A stretch of DNA of 33,410 nucleotides from Chromatiaceae bacterium (GCA_020851955.1 JADZBU010000345.1:1-33410); one strand, 5' to 3'. Shown: positions 1 to 12,494, numbered from the stretch's first letter. Made by a program: numbers and translations. The notes: generated by a model not told the origin, from the sequence alone.

Positions 1-786
1 GCCCGACAGGGCCAGGGCGCCGCCGGGCCGTACCAGGGCCGCGAGCCGCGGCGCCAGTTCGATCAGGGGACCGGCGAGGATGTTGGCCACCAGATAGTCG
101 GCCAGTTCCTCCCGCAAGTCCGGGGGCATCTCCGCGGCCGCCAGGCACCGCAGCCGGTCGGCGACGCCGTTCTCGCTGGCATTCGCTAGGGTTGCCTCCA
201 GGGCCTGGGGGTCATGATCCACGGCCAGGGCCTGGGCCGCGCCCAGCTTGAGGGCGGCGATGGCGAGAATTCCCGAACCACAGCCATAGTCGATCAGCCG
301 GGTTCCGTTCAGCGCGGCGCCATCCAGCCACTGGAGGCAGAGGGCCGTGGTGGCATGGTGGCCGGTGCCAAAGGCGAGACCCGGGTCCAGAGCCACGATG
401 ACCTGGTCGGGCCGTTCCTTGGGGGGCCGTTCCCCGCGTGGGCAGACCCACAGGCGCTCGCCGAAGCGGGTGGGGGCGAAGTCGTCCCGCCAGGTGTGCT
501 CCCAGGCCTGGTCCGCGATGCGCTCGTAGCGGGGCGGGGCGGCCAGATGCCCGGCCAGGGAGGCGACCAGGGCCTCGACGTCCTGGCGGCTGGCCTCGTC
601 CGGTTCAAAGAGGGCAGTGACCAGGACCTGACCCCAGAGGGGCGTGGCACCGGGCGGTGGCTCCAGTTGGGGCTCGTCGCCGGCGTCGCCCAGGGTCACG
701 GCCAGGGCGCCAATATTCTCCAGGGCCGCCTCGAGGAGGGTGGCGTGCTCCCGGTCGGTGGCGAGGGTGATCTGTAGCCAGGGCAT
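1..786 (-). CDS. prmA: Ribosomal protein L11 methyltransferase PrmA, 3' end cut by window edge
   Basis: Cytoplasmic SAM-dependent enzyme that methylates ribosomal protein L11. The 262 visible residues start at an ATG (784-786) with MPWLQITL and show the N-terminal substrate-recognition domain (about 1-100). The Rossmann methyltransferase domain follows, with AFGTGHHATT (about 138-147), the SAM-binding loop DYGCGSGILA (about 166-175) and the VANILAGPL motif near the edge. The family is about 290-300 residues, so roughly the last 30 are outside the window. It begins 9 bases after the accC stop and is probably cotranscribed with it, an order common in gammaproteobacteria. No internal damage is seen. 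Confidence 0.96.
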   Translation of the reverse strand, partial: MPWLQITLATDREHATLLEAALENIGALAVTLGDAGDEPQLEPPPGATPLWGQVLVTALFEPDEASRQDVEALVASLAGHLAAPPRYERIADQAWEHTWRDDFAPTRFGERLWVCPRGERPPKERPDQVIVALDPGLAFGTGHHATTALCLQWLDGAALNGTRLIDYGCGSGILAIAALKLGAAQALAVDHDPQALEATLANASENGVADRLRCLAAAEMPPDLREELADYLVANILAGPLIELAPRLAALVRPGGALALSG

Positions 787-795
787 GAGATATCG

Positions 796-2136
<1,341 letters not shown>

Positions 2137-2262
2137 GGCGATGTGATCCGCGTCTGGGCGCTGGTGGAGACGGCTGGGTCCCGGCTCGTCGGGGGCGGGA
2201 AAGGGTGGGCCGGCACGCCAAGGCGATAAGGCCGGGTATCCCCGCCGCCGGCGCGCGTGATT

Positions 2263-2721
2263 CTAGTCGATCACAAACAGGGGTTCGTTGTATTCCACGG
2301 GCTGGCCATTCTCGACCAGGATGCGCCGGATGGTGCCCGCCTTCTCGCACTCGATCTGGTTGAGGATCTTCATCGCCTCGATGATGCAGAGGGTGTCGCC
2401 GACCTTGACGCTGCTGCCTTCCTCGACGAAGGAGCGGCTGCCGGGGGAGGGCGAGCGGTAGAAGGTGCCCACCATGGGGGAACGCACCAGGTTGCCCTCG
2501 GGGATGTCCGCGCCCGGCAAGGAAGGGTCCTGGGTTAAGTCGGGCGGCGCCAGGGCGAGGGGAGGCGACGCCGGCGGGGGGGGCGCGGGCATGTAAAGCG
2601 GCATGCCCGAGGGGTTGGCGCGGCTGATGCGCACCGATTCCTCGCCTTCCCGAATCTCGATTTCCGTGATATCGGATTGTTCCAGGAGCTCGATGAGTTT
2701 CTTGACTTTGCGGATATCCAT
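2263..2721 (-). CDS. accB: Acetyl-CoA carboxylase, biotin carboxyl carrier protein
   Basis: The 152-residue carrier subunit has an N-terminal helical segment ([17 protein letters not shown]), a Pro/Ala-rich flexible linker at about 42-65, and a C-terminal biotinyl domain of about 78-152. The biotin acceptor is Lys118 in the conserved IEAMKIL motif, and [11 protein letters not shown] is the usual start of the domain. Length matches the family (about 150-160). The gene follows aroQ by 11 bases and precedes accC, the standard accBC arrangement often coupled to aroQ in gammaproteobacteria. Confidence 0.98.
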   Translation of the reverse strand: MDIRKVKKLIELLEQSDITEIEIREGEESVRISRANPSGMPLYMPAPPPPASPPLALAPPDLTQDPSLPGADIPEGNLVRSPMVGTFYRSPSPGSRSFVEEGSSVKVGDTLCIIEAMKILNQIECEKAGTIRRILVENGQPVEYNEPLFVID

Positions 2722-2732
2722 GGGGTGTCGCG

Positions 2733-3188
2733 TCAGTTCTGGGTGTTGTCCCCGGCCAAGCGATCGGCGGCGGCGCGCAGGGCTAACTCGTAGCCCAAGG
2801 CCCCCAGGCCGCTGATGACACCCGCCGCCAGGTCCGAAAAATAGGAGTGGCGCCGAAAGGGCTCGCGGGCGTGGACGTTGGACAGGTGCACCTCGATGAA
2901 GGGAATGGCCACCGCCGCCAGGGCATCGCGCAGGGCGACGCTGGTGTGGGTAAAGGCCGCCGGATTGAAAAGGATGAAGTCCACGCCCTGACGGGGGGCC
3001 TGGTGAATGGCATCGATCAATTCATGCTCCGCATTGCTCTGCCGGAAGCTGATGCTCAGCCCGAGCAAGTCGGCCAACCGCCGCAGGCTCTCCTCGATCC
3101 CGGCCAGGGTCGTCCGGCCGTAATGACCGGGTTCCCGGGTACCGAGCAGGTTGAGGTTGGGGCCGTTGAGGACGAGGATGGATGCCAT
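2733..3188 (-). CDS. aroQ: 3-dehydroquinate dehydratase, type II
   Basis: The 151-residue type II enzyme catalyses the third step of the shikimate pathway and normally forms a dodecamer. The start is placed at the ATG at 3188 because [16 protein letters not shown] is the canonical N-terminus; a 14-residue extension to 3230 is possible but unlike the family. Visible active-site elements are Arg18 and Tyr23 in [18 protein letters not shown] at about 75-83, the catalytic His101 in [14 protein letters not shown], and HSYFSD. It sits 11 bases before accB and is probably in the same transcript. Confidence 0.96.
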   Translation of the reverse strand: MASILVLNGPNLNLLGTREPGHYGRTTLAGIEESLRRLADLLGLSISFRQSNAEHELIDAIHQAPRQGVDFILFNPAAFTHTSVALRDALAAVAIPFIEVHLSNVHAREPFRRHSYFSDLAAGVISGLGALGYELALRAAADRLAGDNTQN

Positions 3189-3323
3189 GAACACAAACCG
3201 GTGGGCAGGCGCCGGGGCCTGCTCACTCAAAAGGGTATCAAGGAGACTGGGTGTCTCGGGATTGCTGATTGCGGGATTCTCCGGATTCAGCGAGATGCTG
3301 TCCAGTTCCGCGCGCTTTTATCC

Positions 3324-3902
3324 CTAATTGGCCAGCGATGGGCTCGCGGGGATCAGGGGCGCCAGTTTCTCGCCCAGGCTGGCCTGGGTGACCTCCCCCT
3401 GGTGGGCATGGACCCAGCGGCCCTGGCTGTCGAAGATGACGGTGAAGGGCAGACCCTCCAGCCGATTGCCCAGGCGATGAGATATGGCCACGGCCTCGAT
3501 ACCGCCCAGCAGCATGAGGTAGTTGACCGGATTGTTCGCCAGATAGCGGGCCACCTCCTCCTGGGTATCAATGGCGATCCCCACCACCTGGACCGCCGTG
3601 CCCTGGGCTTGGGCGGCCTGGAGGAAGGGTATCCCCGCCAGACAGGTCGGGCACCAGGTGGCCCAGAAATTCAGGACCACCACCTTGCCGGCCCAGGCCG
3701 AACTGGCGATCTCCTGGCCATCCAGGTCACTCAGGCTGAAGGCGGGCAGGTGCCGGAGTGGGTCCTGGGGGCTTTTGGGGAGACCGGGCAAGGACAGGTT
3801 GAAGGCCTTGTCATCACCCCACCAGGTCTGACCCAGGACGGCGATCAGGATGCTGCTGGCCCCGGCCAGGACGGTGGCCAGCATGACCTTGCCCGCCTTC
3901 AA
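3324..3902 (-). CDS. TlpA/ResA-like thioredoxin-fold protein, membrane anchored
   Basis: A 192-residue protein with an N-terminal hydrophobic segment (about 7-25, signal anchor) and a periplasmic thioredoxin-fold domain. The redox motif is WCPTC (Cys84, Cys87) in NFWATWCPTCLAGIPFL, typical of TlpA/ResA thiol reductases for cytochrome c maturation or periplasmic thiol reduction. The first start is TTG at 3902, overlapping the dsbD stop by four bases (TTGA), which suggests translational coupling; an ATG at 3884 would shorten it by six residues. The position after dsbD suggests that it receives electrons from DsbD. The exact substrate cannot be told. Confidence 0.85.
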   Translation of the reverse strand: MKAGKVMLATVLAGASSILIAVLGQTWWGDDKAFNLSLPGLPKSPQDPLRHLPAFSLSDLDGQEIASSAWAGKVVVLNFWATWCPTCLAGIPFLQAAQAQGTAVQVVGIAIDTQEEVARYLANNPVNYLMLLGGIEAVAISHRLGNRLEGLPFTVIFDSQGRWVHAHQGEVTQASLGEKLAPLIPASPSLAN

Positions 3903-6298
3903 GGGCGCAGGCCTTGCAGATGACGGCTGAACTCGTCGGCGGGCATGAAGCCCACCAGGCGCCGGTCACGCCGCTCCTGGCCCTGGGGATCGAAAAAGAG
4001 GATGGCGGGGGGGCCTGGAATGCCGAAGCGCCCCTGCATCAAGGCCTGGTCCTCCTCGTCGTTGGCCGTGACATCGGCCTGCAGTAGGACGAAGCGCGCC
4101 ATCTCGGCGTTGACGGCGGGGTCGGAGAAGGTGTAGCGCTCCATCTCCTTGCAGGACACGCACCAGTCGGCGTAGAAGTCCAGCAGTACGGGACGACCGC
4201 TGGCCTGGGCGGCGGCCAGTTCCCGCTCCAGGTCCGCCACCCCCTTGATGGCCTTGAAACTCGCGTGGGGGGCGGCGTTGGCGGTCCCGCCCCCGAGCCC
4301 GAAGCTCAAACCGCGCAGGGGCTGGAGGGTATCCTTGCCCCCCGCCGCCGCTCCCACCAGCATGAGGCTGCCATAGACCAGGGTCACCAGCCCCAAGCCC
4401 TTCCACAGCTTGCGCCAGCCGCTGGCCTCGGGGGGCAGGTGGTGCAGCGCGCCCATGTAGGTCGCGGAACAGATCAGCAGGGCGCCCCAGAGCAGCATGG
4501 CGACACTGGGGGCCAGCAGGCGTTCGAGGAGGAGGATGGCAACCCCGAGCAGGGCGACGCCAAAGACCGCCTTGACCGCCTCCATCCAGGCTCCGGCCCG
4601 AGGCAGCAGCTTGCCCGCCGAGGTGCCGATCGCCAGCAGCGGCGCCCCCATGCCCAGGCCCATGGCGAAGAGGGCGGCGAAGCCCAGGAGGGCGTCGCCG
4701 GACTGGCTGATGAAGATGAGGGCCCCCGCCAGGGGCGGCGCCACGCAGGGACCCACGATGAGGGCGGACAGGACGCCCATGATGGCGACGCCGATCAGGT
4801 GCCCTCCCTGCTGGCGCTGACTGAAGGCGGCGATCCGGGTCTGGAGGCTGGAGGGTAACTGGAGGTCATAGAAGCCAAACATGGACAGGGCCAGGGCGAC
4901 GAAGACCAGAGCGAAGAGGGAGAGGATCCAGGGGTCCTGGAAGGCGGTCTGAAGGTTGGCGCCGCCCAGGCCCGCCAGCAGGCCGGCGACGGCATAGGTC
5001 AGGGACATGGCCAGGACATAGGTCAGGGACATCCAGAAGGCCTTACGGGTGGAGAGGCCCGGGCCATGGCCGGCGATGATGCCGGACAGGATGGGAATCA
5101 TGGGAAAGACGCAGGGTGTCAGGGACAGGAGCAGGCCGAAACCGAAAAAGAGGGCGATGGCCGTCCAGACGTTGCCGCTGGCCAGGGAGGCGGCAATGCG
5201 GTCCTGTTCCGAGATGGAGACGGGGGCGCTGGGCTGGGGGCTGGCACCCGTCGCCGCTGGCGGCGCGGTGGGAACCGGGCTCGCGGCCTGGTCGGCCTTG
5301 GCGAGTCTGGCTTCCGGCGCCGATTGGGGCTCGCCGCCAGGGGCTGCCGCCGTCAGCGCGGCTCCGGCCGTCGGGGGCAGGGTTAAGTCGATCCGCTCCT
5401 TGCGGGGCGGGTAGCAGACGCCGATATCGGCGCATCCCTGGAATTTTGCGACCAGGGCGACGGTCGCGGGCCCGGAGTCGTCCCGCTGGAGGGGCAGTTC
5501 CAGATCGATGCGGTCCCGGTAGAGGGCCACGTCCCCCAGGCTGCCATCGGGCCTGACGGCATTTTTTGCCAGTTCCGCGGGGGGTAGCTCGAAAGGACCG
5601 AGCTTGATGCCGGCGGATCCCTCCAGGTCCAGGGCCAACTTGTCACGGTAGAGAAAGGTGCCCTCGGCGATGGTCCAGGTGAGGCGCAGGCGATCCGGAC
5701 TCACCACCTCGAGGGCAAGGCGGAAGGCTTCCTCCGCCGGGAGCAGGGCCTGATCCTCGTTCGGGTCGGCGAGGCCCAGGGACTGGGTCAGGGCGGATTT
5801 ACTGCTTGCGGCCAGGGGCTTGGCCTGGTCGCCCGCCGCGTCGACGCGGGCCAGGGGGGGGATATCAACGGCCAGGGTCTGACGATGGGGGGGGTAACAG
5901 AGGCCAGCGTCGGCGCAGCCCTGGGAACCGACCTCCAGGCTCAGACGCGTGCCCTCCCGGGCGGTTGCCCGGTCGATGGGTAGCTTGACCCTCACCGAGC
6001 CGCGCAGAATCTCGACCTCGCCAAAGAATTCGTCATGGCGCTTCTCGCCCGCGGGTAGCTCGGGGTCGCCCGTCCGGATGCCCTCCGTCAAACTGCGAAA
6101 TTTGAACTTATTGCGGTAAAGGTAGTAGCCCTCCGCCACTGTCCAGTTCAGGAGCAGGGTGTCCGGTCCCTCGGCCACCGCCACGACGGGGAATGCTTTC
6201 TCCGGCAGGAGAAATTCCTCCTCGGCCCGGGGCGCGGCGCTGGCGACAAGCGCCAGGATCAGGATCAGGCAGAGGTGGGGGAAGTTGCGGTGGTACAT
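3899..6298 (-). CDS. dsbD: Thiol:disulfide interchange protein DsbD with duplicated N-terminal domain
   Basis: A 799-residue inner-membrane protein that carries reducing power from cytoplasmic thioredoxin to periplasmic thiols. After a signal peptide (about 1-25) there are two nDsbD-like domains, each with the CxxxxxC pair: SQGCADAGLCYPP (Cys128, Cys134) and KFQGCADIGVCYPP (Cys289, Cys295). A Pro/Ala linker (about 310-362) follows, then about eight membrane segments with redox Cys396 (LTPCVFPM) and Cys518 (VGPCVAPP). The C-terminal thioredoxin domain has ADWCVSC (Cys713, Cys716). E. coli DsbD has about 565 residues and one N-terminal domain, so the extra length is the duplication. The ATG at 6298 is chosen because the signal peptide starts there; it overlaps the end of cutA by 34 bases. 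Confidence 0.95.
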   Translation of the reverse strand: MYHRNFPHLCLILILALVASAAPRAEEEFLLPEKAFPVVAVAEGPDTLLLNWTVAEGYYLYRNKFKFRSLTEGIRTGDPELPAGEKRHDEFFGEVEILRGSVRVKLPIDRATAREGTRLSLEVGSQGCADAGLCYPPHRQTLAVDIPPLARVDAAGDQAKPLAASSKSALTQSLGLADPNEDQALLPAEEAFRLALEVVSPDRLRLTWTIAEGTFLYRDKLALDLEGSAGIKLGPFELPPAELAKNAVRPDGSLGDVALYRDRIDLELPLQRDDSGPATVALVAKFQGCADIGVCYPPRKERIDLTLPPTAGAALTAAAPGGEPQSAPEARLAKADQAASPVPTAPPAATGASPQPSAPVSISEQDRIAASLASGNVWTAIALFFGFGLLLSLTPCVFPMIPILSGIIAGHGPGLSTRKAFWMSLTYVLAMSLTYAVAGLLAGLGGANLQTAFQDPWILSLFALVFVALALSMFGFYDLQLPSSLQTRIAAFSQRQQGGHLIGVAIMGVLSALIVGPCVAPPLAGALIFISQSGDALLGFAALFAMGLGMGAPLLAIGTSAGKLLPRAGAWMEAVKAVFGVALLGVAILLLERLLAPSVAMLLWGALLICSATYMGALHHLPPEASGWRKLWKGLGLVTLVYGSLMLVGAAAGGKDTLQPLRGLSFGLGGGTANAAPHASFKAIKGVADLERELAAAQASGRPVLLDFYADWCVSCKEMERYTFSDPAVNAEMARFVLLQADVTANDEEDQALMQGRFGIPGPPAILFFDPQGQERRDRRLVGFMPADEFSRHLQGLRP

Positions 6299-6606
6299 GT
6301 GATAACCCAATTGAGGTAGTCGGGCAGGCCGTGACGGATCGGGACCGCCATGATCTCCGGGAGGTCGTAGGGATGCAACTCGCGCAACCGCGCCGCCAGT
6401 TCCGGGAAACGGGCGGCGGCGGTTTTGATCAGCAGCAGGACCTCGGCGTCGCTGTGCCGCTGGCCCTGCCAAAGATAGATGGACCTCACGCCCGGCACGA
6501 GGTTCACGCAGGCCGCCAGCCCCTCGTCGACCAGGGTCGCGGCGAGGGACAGGGCGATGGCCTCGTCCGGGCAAGTGCAGAAGGCCAGAAGGACGTCGTC
6601 GGTCAT
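6265..6606 (-). CDS. cutA: Divalent cation tolerance protein CutA
   Basis: A 113-residue CutA1-family protein, a small trimeric cytoplasmic protein of ferredoxin-like fold linked to divalent metal tolerance in E. coli. Family hallmarks are FCTCPDEAIALSLA, the segment LAACVNLVPGVRSIYLWQG, the KTAAARFPEL helix and ELHPYDLPEIMAVPI. It begins with ATG at 6606 and overlaps the dsbD start by 34 bases, the conserved cutA-dsbD order of gammaproteobacteria. It is the first gene of the minus-strand block and is divergent from fxsA. Confidence 0.95.
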   Translation of the reverse strand: MTDDVLLAFCTCPDEAIALSLAATLVDEGLAACVNLVPGVRSIYLWQGQRHSDAEVLLLIKTAAARFPELAARLRELHPYDLPEIMAVPIRHGLPDYLNWVITCTTATSPTSA

Positions 6607-6769
6607 GCTGGGATACCCCGCGGGCTGGTGGGGACCCTGCGGCCGGTCCGCGCCTGATCAAACCAAGTTAGGCGCCGGCCGTGGGCCAAAAGATCGCGGG
6701 ATGTTACCCTTAATCCTGGCCGGCGTGGACCGGTATCCCGCTTCTTCCACCACCAAGGGGCAACCCAAC

Positions 6770-7189
6770 TTGATCCTCTTCTTGCTGTTACTGGTCGGCA
6801 TCCCGCTGGTTGAACTCTATTTTCTCATCCAGGTGGGTACCGAGATCGGCGTCCTCCCCACCATCGCTATCAGCCTCTTCACGGCGGCCCTGGGTGGCTA
6901 CCTGGTGCGGCGGCAGGGCTTTGATGTCCTGGCGCGAGTCCGCCGGGCCAAGGATCAGGGGGAGCTACCGGCCTTGGCGGTGATGGACGGTGCCCTGCTG
7001 CTAGTCGCCGGCTTCTTTCTCCTCCTGCCGGGCTTTCTGACGGACGCCGTGGGCTTTTTGCTTCTGATCCCCGCCATTCGCCAGCACCTCATCAAGCGCT
7101 TTATCGTCATTCTGCCTCCGGGCCAGGGTCCCGGCGGCCCGGCGGGTCCTCGCGTCATCGAAGGCGATTATCGCCGCGAATCCGACTGA
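6770..7189 (+). CDS. fxsA: FxsA family membrane protein
   Basis: A cytoplasmic-membrane protein of the FxsA family (139 residues), named for suppression of phage T7 F exclusion when overproduced; its normal role is unclear. Three to four hydrophobic segments are visible: LILFLLLLVGIPLVELYFLI, the family signature around VGTEIGVLPTIAISLFTAAL, and two more around LLLVAGFFLLLPGFLTDAVGF and FLLLIPAI. The TTG at 6770 is preferred because AAGGGG stands about nine bases upstream and the product starts where family members start; an ATG at 6701 would add 23 atypical residues. It lies directly upstream of groES. Confidence 0.87.
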   Translation: MILFLLLLVGIPLVELYFLIQVGTEIGVLPTIAISLFTAALGGYLVRRQGFDVLARVRRAKDQGELPALAVMDGALLLVAGFFLLLPGFLTDAVGFLLLIPAIRQHLIKRFIVILPPGQGPGGPAGPRVIEGDYRRESD

Positions 7190-7249
7190 AGGGCGTTGGC
7201 CTGCCCTTTCCCCGGGACCCGCCCGCGTAACATTTGCGCGCTCCAACCC

Positions 7250-7277
7250 TTGACACGTCTGGATGAGCCCCTATTAT
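7250..7277 (+). promoter_or_regulatory. Sigma70-type promoter of groES-groEL
   Basis: A perfect -35 box TTGACA (7250-7255), a 16-base spacer and the -10 box TATTAT (7272-7277, five of six consensus bases). The last -10 base is also the first base of the CIRCE operator, so the predicted transcription start (about 7284) lies inside the operator. No sigma32-type promoter stands out, so control by repressor is the likely mode. Confidence 0.8.
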
Positions 7278-7303
7278 TAGCACTCGCAAGCGGTGAGTGC
7301 TAA
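7277..7303 (+). promoter_or_regulatory. CIRCE operator (HrcA binding site)
   Basis: A perfect inverted repeat TTAGCACTC - 9 bases - GAGTGCTAA, identical to the CIRCE consensus. HrcA, whose folding depends on GroEL, binds CIRCE and represses chaperonin operons until heat shock titrates GroEL away. HrcA itself is not encoded in the window. Confidence 0.95.
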
Positions 7304-7413
7304 TAACTGGCGCCGCCCAACGTGACCGCCGAGCCTCTGGTAGCTGACATCCAGCCGCCAGAGGCCAAAAATTATATCTAAATCAACCGTTATCACTTCG
7401 GAGACCGTTCTCG

Positions 7414-9415
<2,002 letters not shown>

Positions 9416-9446
9416 GCGCCCTGGGTCATCCGACCCAGCAAGACAA

Positions 9447-9472
9447 AGCCCCGCCTCGGCGGGGCTTTTTTT
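9447..9472 (+). terminator. Intrinsic terminator of the groE operon
   Basis: A perfect 9-bp stem (AGCCCCGCC / GGCGGGGCT, 9447-9455 and 9458-9466) with a very short loop, followed by seven T residues (9466-9472). A weaker hairpin CTGGGTC/GACCCAG (9421-9438) precedes it. It separates groEL from the convergent moaD. Confidence 0.93.
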
Positions 9473-9527
9473 ATGGACGCTAGCCGGGGGCCGGACTAGG
9501 GGTTGGCGCGTAAAAGGGAGGGGGGGG

Positions 9528-9797
9528 TCAGCCGCCGGTGACGGGTGGGAAGAAGGCGACTTCGTCGCCATCCTGGACCGGGGTGTCGAGGCGGGCCATG
9601 GCCTGATTGACCGCGGCGAGCAGGGGTTGGTCCCCGCCCAAGGCGTCGTTCCAGGGCTCGCCGCGCTGGCGCAGCAGCAGGAGCAGATCCGCAACGGTTA
9701 GGGGGCGGTCGGGGGTGGAGAAGTCAGGGCAGGGGATGGCCTCGGCGCCGGTGCCGACACGCTCCCGCAGGCTGGCAAAGTAGCGAAGCTGGATCAT
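9528..9797 (-). CDS. moaD: Molybdopterin synthase sulfur carrier subunit MoaD
   Basis: An 89-residue ubiquitin-like sulfur carrier. It starts [15 protein letters not shown] and ends FFPPVTGG; the terminal Gly-Gly is adenylated and thiocarboxylated so that MoaD can donate sulfur in molybdopterin synthesis. The start ATG at 9797 overlaps the moeA stop by four bases (ATGA), suggesting coupling. The partner large subunit moaE is not in the window. Length is normal (about 80-90). Confidence 0.93.
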   Translation of the reverse strand: MIQLRYFASLRERVGTGAEAIPCPDFSTPDRPLTVADLLLLLRQRGEPWNDALGGDQPLLAAVNQAMARLDTPVQDGDEVAFFPPVTGG

Positions 9798-11059
9798 GGG
9801 ATGATCTCGTTCAGGGGCAGGTACTGGACCCGGTCCCCGCGCCTGAGGGTCTGGTTGGCGGGGATGACCGCCAGCCCATCGGCCCAGGTGACGGAGCTGA
9901 GGACGCCGGAGGACTGACGGGGATAGAGGCGGACCTCGGGCTGGCCATCGGCGCCGGGTTCCAGGCGCGCGCGGGGGAACTCCAGGCGATCAGCGGCCTT
10001 GGGCCAGTCGAAGCCGGCCGGAAGGGTAAAAGCCTGGGGCTCCAGGTCGCCCACGCTACCCTGCATCCGGCGAATGAAGGGCCGGGCGAAGAGGCAGAAG
10101 GTGACGAAGAGGGACACGGGGTTCCCCGGGGTGCCGATGAAGGGCGTCCGCTCCGGGCCCAGATGCCCGAAGGCCAGCGGCTTACCGGGGCGGATGGCGA
10201 CCTTCCAGAGATCCAGGGTGCCGATCCGTTCCACCGCCAGCTTGACATGATCCTCCTCGCCCACGGAGACGCCGCCGCTCCCCATGACCAGGTCCGCCTG
10301 GCCGGCAGCCGCGGTCAGGGTAGCCATGGTCGCCTCCAGCTTGTCCGGAACCCGGCCCAGGTCCAGGGTCTCGCAACCCAGGGCCGCCAGCAGGCCGAGC
10401 AGAGTAAACCGGTTGGAGTTGTAGATCTGCCCGGGGCCCAGGGGCTGGCCGGGCATCACCAGTTCGTCGCCGCTGGCAAAGACCGCGACCTTGAGCCGCC
10501 GCCAGACGTTCAGCTCCGCCACGCCCACGGAAGCCGCCAGGCCCAGGTGCTGGGGGAGCAGGCGGGTCCCGGCGGCGATGATCTCGGCCCCGGCCTGGAT
10601 GTCCTCGCCGGCGCGCCGAATATTGGCGCCGGGCTTCACCGTCAGGGGTATGACGACCGCGTCCCCCTCGACGCGGCAGACCTCCTGCATCACGACCGTG
10701 TCGGCTCCCTCGGGCAGGGGAGCGCCCGTGAAGATGCGCGCTGCGGTGCCGGGCTCTAGCCGGGTGCCCGTGTTCCCGGCGGCGATGCGCTGGGAGACGC
10801 GCAGGCGGCCCTGGGCCGTCGCCAGGTCGCTGGCCCGCAGGGCATAACCGTCCATGGCGCTATTGTCCCAGCCGGGGACGCTGATCCGGCTCACCACGGG
10901 TGTCGCCAGGATGCGCCCCAGGGCCTCCAAGGAAGGGAGCTGTTCAGAATCCGGGACGGGAACGGCCTGGGCCAGGAGACGGGTCACGGCCTCCGCCATA
11001 CTCAGGAGGGCCTGGGACCCGGCCGATTCCGCGTGGCAACAATCAGGGGTGCTGGTCAT
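9794..11059 (-). CDS. moeA: Molybdopterin molybdenumtransferase MoeA
   Basis: A 421-residue enzyme that inserts molybdate into adenylated molybdopterin, the last step of molybdenum cofactor synthesis. Features seen are [15 protein letters not shown] at about 60-75, [23 protein letters not shown], the MoCF-domain motif [12 protein letters not shown], and [11 protein letters not shown]. The family is about 400-420 residues. It overlaps moaD by four bases and lies 27 bases after moaB, so moaB-moeA-moaD are probably one transcript. Confidence 0.96.
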   Translation of the reverse strand: MTSTPDCCHAESAGSQALLSMAEAVTRLLAQAVPVPDSEQLPSLEALGRILATPVVSRISVPGWDNSAMDGYALRASDLATAQGRLRVSQRIAAGNTGTRLEPGTAARIFTGAPLPEGADTVVMQEVCRVEGDAVVIPLTVKPGANIRRAGEDIQAGAEIIAAGTRLLPQHLGLAASVGVAELNVWRRLKVAVFASGDELVMPGQPLGPGQIYNSNRFTLLGLLAALGCETLDLGRVPDKLEATMATLTAAAGQADLVMGSGGVSVGEEDHVKLAVERIGTLDLWKVAIRPGKPLAFGHLGPERTPFIGTPGNPVSLFVTFCLFARPFIRRMQGSVGDLEPQAFTLPAGFDWPKAADRLEFPRARLEPGADGQPEVRLYPRQSSGVLSSVTWADGLAVIPANQTLRRGDRVQYLPLNEIIP

Positions 11060-11086
11060 GGTTCGATCTCGGTCACCGGGCGGGAA

Positions 11087-11617
11087 TTACTTTTCCAGCA
11101 CCCGCTTCAATAGTTGGGCGAAGTTGCAGGGCCGGGTGCGGTGGTCGAGTTGGGGGGCCAGGATCTGGTCCCAGGCCGTGCGGCAGGCACCACTGGAGCC
11201 CGGCAGGCAGAAAATGAAGGTGCCGTTGGCCAGACCGCCGAGGGCGCGGGACTGGATGCTGGCGATGCCGATCTCCTCCCGGGAGATAGCCCGAAAGAGC
11301 TCGCCGAAGCCCTCGATGCGCTTGTCGAGGAGGGGCGCGATGGCCTCCGGCGTGCTGTCACGACCGGTGACACCCGTACCGCCGGTGGCCAGGATTACCT
11401 GGATGTCGGGATCGGCGATCCAGCGTGAAAAAACGGCCCGCATCGGATAGATATCATCGGGCACGATCTCGCGTGCCGCCACCCGGTGGCCCGCGGCCTC
11501 GGCCTTGTCGCGCAGCAGGGCCCCGGATTTGTCATCGGCCTCCCCCCGGCTGTCCGAGACCGTCAGGACGGCGATATTCAGGGGGATAAAGCCGGAATTC
11601 TCAAAGTGTTCAGTCAT
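11087..11617 (-). CDS. moaB: Molybdenum cofactor biosynthesis protein MoaB
   Basis: A 176-residue MoaB/Mog-type protein (MoCF biosynthesis fold), which binds molybdopterin and probably adenylates it before MoeA acts. The start at 11617 gives [20 protein letters not shown]; upstream sequence in the same frame is unlike the family. Motifs are [15 protein letters not shown], the pterin-binding [19 protein letters not shown], and [15 protein letters not shown]. It is the first gene of the moa/moe set here. Confidence 0.95.
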   Translation of the reverse strand: MTEHFENSGFIPLNIAVLTVSDSRGEADDKSGALLRDKAEAAGHRVAAREIVPDDIYPMRAVFSRWIADPDIQVILATGGTGVTGRDSTPEAIAPLLDKRIEGFGELFRAISREEIGIASIQSRALGGLANGTFIFCLPGSSGACRTAWDQILAPQLDHRTRPCNFAQLLKRVLEK

Positions 11618-11751
11618 GTTTCGATCGCGGATTAGCCTGCAAGTCAGCCTCCATCCTAACCAGCGCGCCGCGACGCGGCAACTCGTGATGGGGTCAATCG
11701 CCCGCGATAAGCCAGGCTGGGGTTGAACGAACCGGCACAACGCCGGCCCGG

Positions 11752-12030
11752 CTACTGGGTAGCGGCGCAATAGGCGCGGAAGGCCTCCTCCGTCACGGGG
11801 AACCCCCGCGCTTGCGCCAACTCCCAGGGCCGGACGCACCGCCGCTCCCGCGCGCACCAGGTGTAGCCCGCCGAGCCGATGCACCCATGGGCATCGCGGT
11901 CGGAGCCGAGCATGGCCGCCGGGGGCGACTCCGGGCCGTTCGCCGTTGCGGAGGTTTCCGCCTCCCCTGCCAGGACGCCGCCCGCAAGGAGCGGTAGCAG
12001 CGCCATCACTACCCCTTTGACTCGTTTCAT
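11752..12030 (-). CDS. Small exported Cys-rich protein
   Basis: A 92-residue protein of unknown function. The ATG at 12030 has GGAGA six bases upstream and begins a clear signal peptide (MKRVKGVVMALLPLLAGGVLAGEA). The mature part contains DAHGCIGSAGYTWCARERR, then CVRPWEL and a final YCAATQ, giving four cysteines that could form two disulfides in the periplasm. I recall this Gly-Tyr-x-Trp-Cys/Arg-Pro-Trp-Glu-Leu pattern in small exported proteins of other proteobacteria, but no function is established. It lies 134 bases from moaB on the same strand, with no evident functional link. Confidence 0.72.
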   Translation of the reverse strand: MKRVKGVVMALLPLLAGGVLAGEAETSATANGPESPPAAMLGSDRDAHGCIGSAGYTWCARERRCVRPWELAQARGFPVTEEAFRAYCAATQ

Positions 12031-12494
12031 CTTCGTCTCCGTGCTTGATCTTGACCCCCGGTTGGCTACGCTTGTTGGCACGGGGGACCCTATCCCCGAG
12101 TTTTCCTAAATCCGAACTGGTTTTCGCGTTCCTGGCATTCGTCGCTCTGTCGAGCAAGTTACCCCCCTAACACCACCCGCGGCAATCCCCCCGGACACGC
12201 TCGCCGGGGCCGAGGTCGCCAGGAGCCCCTCCGCGCGCCGGCGCCAGCCTCGCGGACCGAGGGTGTGGCGGGGCGGCGGCAACGGCCCTTTACCCGCCGG
12301 TTTGACAGGTTAAGTGGCAAGGATTAAGGTCCGCGCCACTGGCGCGAGCGGCGCGGCCGGGCAAGACCTGGGGCTTACCCACGGGTCAGGTCAGGGACTG
12401 GGCCTAACTATGGCCAAGGTAAATACTGTCTAGCACCATCATGAGGGAATCTGTCTAATTCACGGGTTTAGGCAAAGAAACGCAGGAGTCCATC
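12031..12494. other. Intergenic region upstream of the DUF4160/DUF2442 pair
   Basis: No gene is recognised in about 460 bases. Two items are visible: an isolated TTGACA (12302-12307) with only a poor -10-like TAAGGT 17 bases later, and a near-perfect palindrome CGCGCCA-C-TGGCGCG (12332-12346). The right end carries the AGGAG ribosome binding site (about 12484-12488) of the next gene. The sequence becomes noticeably less GC-rich from about 12410, matching the pair downstream. Confidence 0.5.
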
